Below the pieces are notes generated by a model. It saw only the letters and a program-made list of their open reading frames with translations. It searched no databases and was not told the origin of the DNA. The position numbers were made by a program, and so were the translations under genes. DNA of 10,019 bases from Fen-999 sp035654135 (GTDB lineage Bacteria > Pseudomonadota > Gammaproteobacteria > Burkholderiales > Rhodocyclaceae). The stretch is taken from NCBI GenBank assembly GCA_035654135.1, contig DASRXN010000205.1, positions 1-10,019 of the forward strand. The letters run 5' to 3'. This document shows positions 6,445 through 10,019 of this stretch, piece by piece; position 1 is the stretch's first letter; each line of letters starts with the position of its first letter.

Positions 6445-8046
6445 TTATTTGCGGAACATCGCCAGCATGCGGCGGGTGACGGCGAAGCCGCCGAACATGT
6501 TGATGGCGGTGAGCGCCAGGCCGACCACGGCCATGCCGAGAATCAGCCCCGAGGGCCGGCCCTCGGCCGACCCAAGCAGGGGCGGGGCGATCTGGATCAG
6601 GGCGCCGATGGCGATGATGCTGGAGATGGCGTTGGTCACGCTCATCAGCGGCGTGTGCAGCGAGGGCGTGACGTTCCAGACCACCATGTAGCCGACGAAG
6701 CAGGCCAGCACGAACACCGTGAAATGCGACAGGAAGGCGGCCGGGGCGAAGGCGCCGATCAGCCAGAACAGCAGGGCGCCGATGCCGAAGACGATGGCCA
6801 TCGTGCTGCCGGCCATGGGTGCGCCGGCACCGTGGCCGTGCCCCTTGGGCGCGGGAGTCGCGGCAACGGCAGCCGGTTTGGGCGGTGGCGCGGCGGGCAG
6901 CTTGGGTGGCGGCGCCGGCCAGGTGATGGCGCCTTCCTTGATGACCGTCAGGCCGCGGATGGCGTCGTCCTCCATGTTGACGTCGATGCTGCCGTCGCCT
7001 TTCTCCTTCTGGGTCTTGCACAGTTCCTCGGTCAGGCGCAGCAGGTTGGTGGCGTAAAGAGTCGAGGACTGCTTGGCCAGGCGGCTGACCAGGTCCGTGT
7101 AGCCGATGATGGTCACGCCGTGTCGGACCACCGCTTCGCCGGGGACGGTCAGTTCGCAGTTGCCGCCTTGTTCGCCCGCCATGTCGACGATGACGCTGCC
7201 GGGCTTCATGGACTTCACCATGTCGGCGGTGATCAGCTTGGGCGCGGGCTTGCCGGGAATCAGGGCGGTGGTGATGATGATGTCGGCGTCCCGGGCCTGC
7301 TGCGCGTACATCCCGCGCTGGGCCTGCTGGAAGCCTTCCGACATCACCTTGGCGTAACCGCCGCCGCCGGAACCTTCTTCCTCATAATCGACCTTGACGA
7401 ATTCGCCGCCCAGCGACTTGACCTGGTCGGCGACTTCGGCGCGGGTATCGTTGGCGCGAACGATGGCGCCGAGGTTGGCGGCGGTGCCGATGGCGGCCAG
7501 GCCGGCGACGCCGGCGCCGGCGATGAAGACCTTGGCCGGTGGCACCTTGCCGGCGGCGGTGATCTGGCCGGCGAAGAAGCGGCCAAAGGCATTGGCCGCC
7601 TCGATGACGGCGCGGTAGCCGCTGATGCCGGCCATGGAAGTCAGCGCGTCCATCTTCTGGGCGCGGCTAAGTTGGCGCGGCAGGCAGTCGATGGCCAGCA
7701 CGGTGACCTTGCGCGCGGCAAGCTGCTGCATCAGTTCGGGGTTCTGCGCCGGCCAGATGAAGGAGATCAGGGTGGCCCCTTCCTTCATGAGGCCGACCTC
7801 GGCGGAACTCGGGGCGCGCACCTTGAAGACGATGTCCGATGCGGACCAGAGTTCGCTGGAACTGCCAACAATGTCCGCTCCGGCAACGCGGTAGGTATCA
7901 TCCGGGAAGTTCGCGGCATCGCCGGCGCCGGTCTCGATGGCGACCTTGAAACCAAGTTTTGTCAGCTTCCCGACAACATCGGGAACCGTGGCAACGCGTT
8001 TCTCACCCACGAATATCTCGCGGGGAACGCCGATGGTGAGCGACAT
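6445..8046 (-). CDS. pntA: NAD(P) transhydrogenase subunit alpha (fused domain I and membrane part)
   Basis: PntA binds NAD(H) and supplies the first membrane helices of the transhydrogenase; it pairs with PntB encoded next. The 533-residue product begins MSLTIGVPREIFVGEKRVA. The domain I NAD site is visible: SRAQKMDAL (127-135), the Rossmann GAGVAG (177-182) followed by RANDTRAEV (197-205), ALIPGKPAPKLIT (261-273) and GGNCELTVPGE (294-304). From about 377 to 412 runs a Pro/Ala-rich linker ending in GHGHGAG, then about four membrane helices (415-527) with WNVTPSLHTPLMSVTNAIS and INMFGGFAVTRRML. It is the fused form seen in E. coli (510 residues), slightly longer in the linker, rather than split PntAA/PntAB. 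The start is chosen by GGAGG (8052-8056), five bases upstream; an in-frame extension to 8139 lacks support. Confidence 0.97.
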   Translation of the reverse strand: MSLTIGVPREIFVGEKRVATVPDVVGKLTKLGFKVAIETGAGDAANFPDDTYRVAGADIVGSSSELWSASDIVFKVRAPSSAEVGLMKEGATLISFIWPAQNPELMQQLAARKVTVLAIDCLPRQLSRAQKMDALTSMAGISGYRAVIEAANAFGRFFAGQITAAGKVPPAKVFIAGAGVAGLAAIGTAANLGAIVRANDTRAEVADQVKSLGGEFVKVDYEEEGSGGGGYAKVMSEGFQQAQRGMYAQQARDADIIITTALIPGKPAPKLITADMVKSMKPGSVIVDMAGEQGGNCELTVPGEAVVRHGVTIIGYTDLVSRLAKQSSTLYATNLLRLTEELCKTQKEKGDGSIDVNMEDDAIRGLTVIKEGAITWPAPPPKLPAAPPPKPAAVAATPAPKGHGHGAGAPMAGSTMAIVFGIGALLFWLIGAFAPAAFLSHFTVFVLACFVGYMVVWNVTPSLHTPLMSVTNAISSIIAIGALIQIAPPLLGSAEGRPSGLILGMAVVGLALTAINMFGGFAVTRRMLAMFRK

Positions 8047-8067
8047 GGATACCTCCAACAAACCGTT

Positions 8068-8073
8068 GTTATA
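8068..8073 (-). promoter_or_regulatory. Candidate pntA promoter -10
   Basis: In the 116-base divergent gap, TATAAC on the minus strand (8073-8068) matches the -10 consensus at 5 of 6 positions. It predicts a transcript starting near 8061, only about 15 bases before the ATG but still including the GGAGG ribosome site. No consensus -35 stands at 16-18 bases upstream. Confidence 0.4.
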
Positions 8074-8100
8074 GTTGGGAACGATGCTTGCCGTTACCCT

Positions 8101-8129
8101 TTGCCGCAAGGCAGCGTAGCGATCATACT
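8101..8129 (+). promoter_or_regulatory. Candidate corA promoter
   Basis: TTGCCG (8101-8106) and CATACT (8124-8129) are spaced by exactly 17 bases and each match the sigma-70 consensus at 4 of 6 positions. This would give a leader of about 27 bases. A second possible -10, TATTAA (8148-8153), would start transcription almost at the ATG. I cannot decide between them. Confidence 0.3.
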
Positions 8130-8162
8130 GAAATTCCAACTGGCCACTATTAAAAACGTCTT

Positions 8163-9224
8163 ATGCCCGCACGCAAAAAACGTTCCACCAAGGCAGGACT
8201 GCCGCCAGGTTCTCTCGTGCACCTCGGCGAGCGCAAACTCGAGCATTCCACCATCAGTCTGATTGAGTACGGCCCGGAAGGCCTCGAAGAAAAGCACTTC
8301 GATTCCCTCGCCGCATGCCAGGCGTGCGAGCCGACGCAGCCCCTCCAGTGGCTGAACGTCTATGGCCTCCACGAACCGGAAATCATGGCCGAGATCGGCC
8401 GTCGCTTCCAGCTCCACCCGCTCGTTCTCGAAGACATCCTAAATACCGACCAGCGCCCCAAGCTGGACGAGTACGGTGATTACCTTTTCCTGGTCGCCCG
8501 TTTCTTCGATTATGACGACAAGTCTATGACCGTCTCGTCCGAGCAGGTCAGTGTCGTAATCGGGAGACATTTCATACTCACCTTCCAGGAAAAGCCGACG
8601 GGCAATTTCAATCCCGTCCGCGACCGTCTGCGCCAGGATCGCGGCCCGATCCGCCGCTCGGGCGTCGACTATCTCGCCTACGCCCTGCTCGACACCATCG
8701 TCGACCGTTATTTCGCCGTCCTCGAAGGCCTCGGCGAGCGGGCTGAGCACCTGGAAGAAGAACTGATGCGCAAGCCGACATCGCGCGTGCTGGAGACCCT
8801 GCATCACCTCAAGCGGGAGACTGTCACCCTGCGCCGGGCCGTCTGGCCGCTGCGCGAAGTCATCAACGCACTGACGCGCAGCAACAGTTTCTTCGGCGCC
8901 GAAGTGCAACCCTACCTGCGCGATATCTACGACCACACGGTGCATGTGATCGAGTCGCTGGAGGCGATCCGCGACCTGCTCTCCGGACTACTGGAAATCT
9001 ACCTTTCCACTATCAGCAACCGCGTCAATCAGGAGGTGCGTGTCCTGACGGTGATTGCGGTGATTTTCATGCCGTCCTCGCTGCTGGCCGGCATTTTCGG
9101 CATGAACTTCAAGATCATGCCCGTGCTCGACAATCCCAATGGTTTCGGCCTGACCATCGGGCTGATGCTGGGCATCGCCGCCACCCTCGGCCTGGTCTTC
9201 TGGCGCCGCAAGTGGCTGGGCTGA
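8163..9224 (+). CDS. corA: CorA-family magnesium/cobalt transport protein
   Basis: CorA forms a pentameric inner-membrane channel that takes up Mg2+ (also Co2+ and Ni2+). The 353-residue protein has the expected plan: a large cytoplasmic domain with the recurring HPLVLEDILNTDQRPKLDEY block (85-104), a long helical stalk (about 180-292), and two membrane helices at the end (about 293-312 and 328-347). These are separated by the signature GMN (313-315, in FGMNFKIMP) at the pore mouth. The C-terminus is short and basic (WRRKWLG). Length and motifs fit the Thermotoga-type CorA branch. An in-frame TAA at 8151-8153 lies just upstream, so the ATG at 8163 is the first possible start, yet no Shine-Dalgarno sequence precedes it. 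The gene is divergent from pntA; its stop codon abuts that of the phosphatase gene. Family members can differ in ion preference. Confidence 0.94.
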   Translation: MPARKKRSTKAGLPPGSLVHLGERKLEHSTISLIEYGPEGLEEKHFDSLAACQACEPTQPLQWLNVYGLHEPEIMAEIGRRFQLHPLVLEDILNTDQRPKLDEYGDYLFLVARFFDYDDKSMTVSSEQVSVVIGRHFILTFQEKPTGNFNPVRDRLRQDRGPIRRSGVDYLAYALLDTIVDRYFAVLEGLGERAEHLEEELMRKPTSRVLETLHHLKRETVTLRRAVWPLREVINALTRSNSFFGAEVQPYLRDIYDHTVHVIESLEAIRDLLSGLLEIYLSTISNRVNQEVRVLTVIAVIFMPSSLLAGIFGMNFKIMPVLDNPNGFGLTIGLMLGIAATLGLVFWRRKWLG

Positions 9225-10007
9225 TCAGGTGTGACGGCCGGGCGGCGCCTGTGCCGGCTGCTCCGCTTCCTTAAGGCGAACGATTGCCAGCGAACAGTTG
9301 TCGCCGCGGCCCTTGGCCCGGCTACGCGCCGTGTTGATCAGGACCTCCGCCGCCTGACGGGGCGCGAATTCCTTCAGTGCCCGGCCAAACTCCTCGTCCG
9401 AGAAATAGGCCCAGACACCGTCGGAACACAGCAGGAAGGCGTCACCGGCAACCAGCGGCGCCGTCTCGCCGAAGGCAATGCGGGGCGGCTCCTGGTCGCC
9501 CAGGCAGGAAATCAGGACGTTCTTGTTCGGGTGGTTCTCGGCCTGCGCCTCGGTGAGAAACCCGCGCTCTACCAGATCCATCACGTAGGAGTGATCGAAC
9601 GTGCGCGCCAGCCGCCGGCCGTCGCGAAAGTGGTAGATCCGTGAATCGCCGCAGTGCGCCCAGTCGGCACGGCCGGGCTGCACCACCAGCAAGCAGGCCG
9701 TGCTGTGCGGATCCTGCTCGCTTGTGTAGCCACTGAGCTTGACACCATCGTGGGCGTCGCAAATCGCCGAACGCAGCATGTCGCGCACGGAATCCGCGCT
9801 CAGGCCGTGCGCCTCGAAATTGTGTCGGGCCGAATGCAATACCTGCTCGGCAGCCAAAGCGCCGCCGGTGTGGCCACCCATGCCGTCGGCGAGCACCGCC
9901 AACAAAGTGCCCTTCGCGCTCGGATGGGCGTGGATGGCAACGCGATCCTGCTGTTCCTCGCGGTCGCCGATATGCTGTGCGGTACAAGCTTCTATAAGTA
10001 AAGACAT
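9225..10007 (-). CDS. PP2C-family serine/threonine protein phosphatase
   Basis: This is a metal-dependent protein phosphatase of the PP2C/PppA/Stp1 type, which removes phosphate from Ser or Thr and usually counteracts a Hanks-type kinase. The 260-residue soluble protein carries the two-metal-site motifs: the QQDR segment with Asp21, ADGMGGHTGG with Asp41 (40-49), AHCGDSRIYHFRDG (117-130), LISCLGDQ (165-172), CSDGVW with Asp195 (194-199) and GRGDNCSLAIV with Asp236 (233-243). All metal-binding aspartates are present, so it should be active. The last 15 residues are Pro/Ala-rich. No signal peptide or membrane segment is seen. The ATG at 10007-10005 has no ribosome site, and TATAAT lies just seven bases before it. 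No kinase gene lies in the window; one could sit to the right. It ends directly against corA. Confidence 0.93.
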   Translation of the reverse strand: MSLLIEACTAQHIGDREEQQDRVAIHAHPSAKGTLLAVLADGMGGHTGGALAAEQVLHSARHNFEAHGLSADSVRDMLRSAICDAHDGVKLSGYTSEQDPHSTACLLVVQPGRADWAHCGDSRIYHFRDGRRLARTFDHSYVMDLVERGFLTEAQAENHPNKNVLISCLGDQEPPRIAFGETAPLVAGDAFLLCSDGVWAYFSDEEFGRALKEFAPRQAAEVLINTARSRAKGRGDNCSLAIVRLKEAEQPAQAPPGRHT

Positions 10008-10013
10008 AAAATC

Positions 10014-10019
10014 ATTATA
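10014..10019 (-). promoter_or_regulatory. Consensus -10 element just before the phosphatase gene
   Basis: On the minus strand the window edge reads TATAAT (10019-10014), a perfect -10 hexamer. It is followed by seven bases (10013-10008) up to and including the base before the ATG at 10007. The expected start of transcription would fall on or next to the A of the start codon, which would make the mRNA leaderless. The -35 region lies outside the window, so this rests on one hexamer in an A/T-rich stretch. Confidence 0.4.

Noticed and set aside
8047..8139. In-frame N-terminal extension of pntA by 31 residues
   Set aside because: PntA proteins begin at the IGVPRE segment, and the GGAGG site lies before the ATG at 8046.

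Overview
The window is about 10 kb of GC-rich bacterial chromosome. The gene content (E. coli-type PntAB transhydrogenase, RhlE helicase, UgpB/UgpQ, CorA) and the short TAGAAT-type -10 elements fit a betaproteobacterium, possibly of the Rhodocyclales. That placement is inferred from gene content and style, not from a database match. The genes look like core chromosome. I see no transposase, integrase, phage gene, tRNA, rRNA or CRISPR array.

Layout from left to right: (1) 1-385, minus strand, the N-terminal 128 codons of alaS, cut by the window edge. (2) 436-462, a strong intrinsic terminator serving the minus-strand gene that ends at 480. (3) 480-800, minus, a small exported helical protein of unknown function. 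(4) 902-1603 and 1600-2835, minus, ugpQ and ugpB overlapping by 4 bases: a glycerophosphodiesterase behind a UgpB-like solute-binding protein, with no permease or ATPase genes in the window. (5) 3000-3431, plus, a small lipoprotein of unknown function, divergent from ugpB. (6) 3588-5015, plus, a DEAD-box RNA helicase of the RhlE group. (7) 5019-6428 and 6445-8046, minus, pntB and pntA, convergent with rhlE across 3 bases. (8) 8163-9224, plus, a CorA-type divalent cation channel, divergent from pntA. (9) 9225-10007, minus, a PP2C-type protein phosphatase whose stop codon abuts the corA stop codon.

Two pairs are clear functional units. PntA and PntB form the proton-translocating transhydrogenase that makes NADPH from NADH. 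UgpB and UgpQ belong to glycerophosphodiester uptake and hydrolysis, although the transporter core is missing here. The other genes look independently transcribed: strands alternate, there are three divergent or promoter-bearing gaps (2836-2999, 3432-3587, 8047-8162), and no gene-free stretch reaches 300 bases.

The window is mostly ordinary housekeeping DNA and I found no convincing new multi-gene system. The points most worth a second look are the orphan ugpB-ugpQ pair with apparent changes in the UgpB ligand pocket, the two small exported proteins of unknown function, several perfect palindromes placed on predicted transcription starts (alaS, the lipoprotein gene), an apparently leaderless phosphatase gene, and two convergent gene pairs with no room for terminators.
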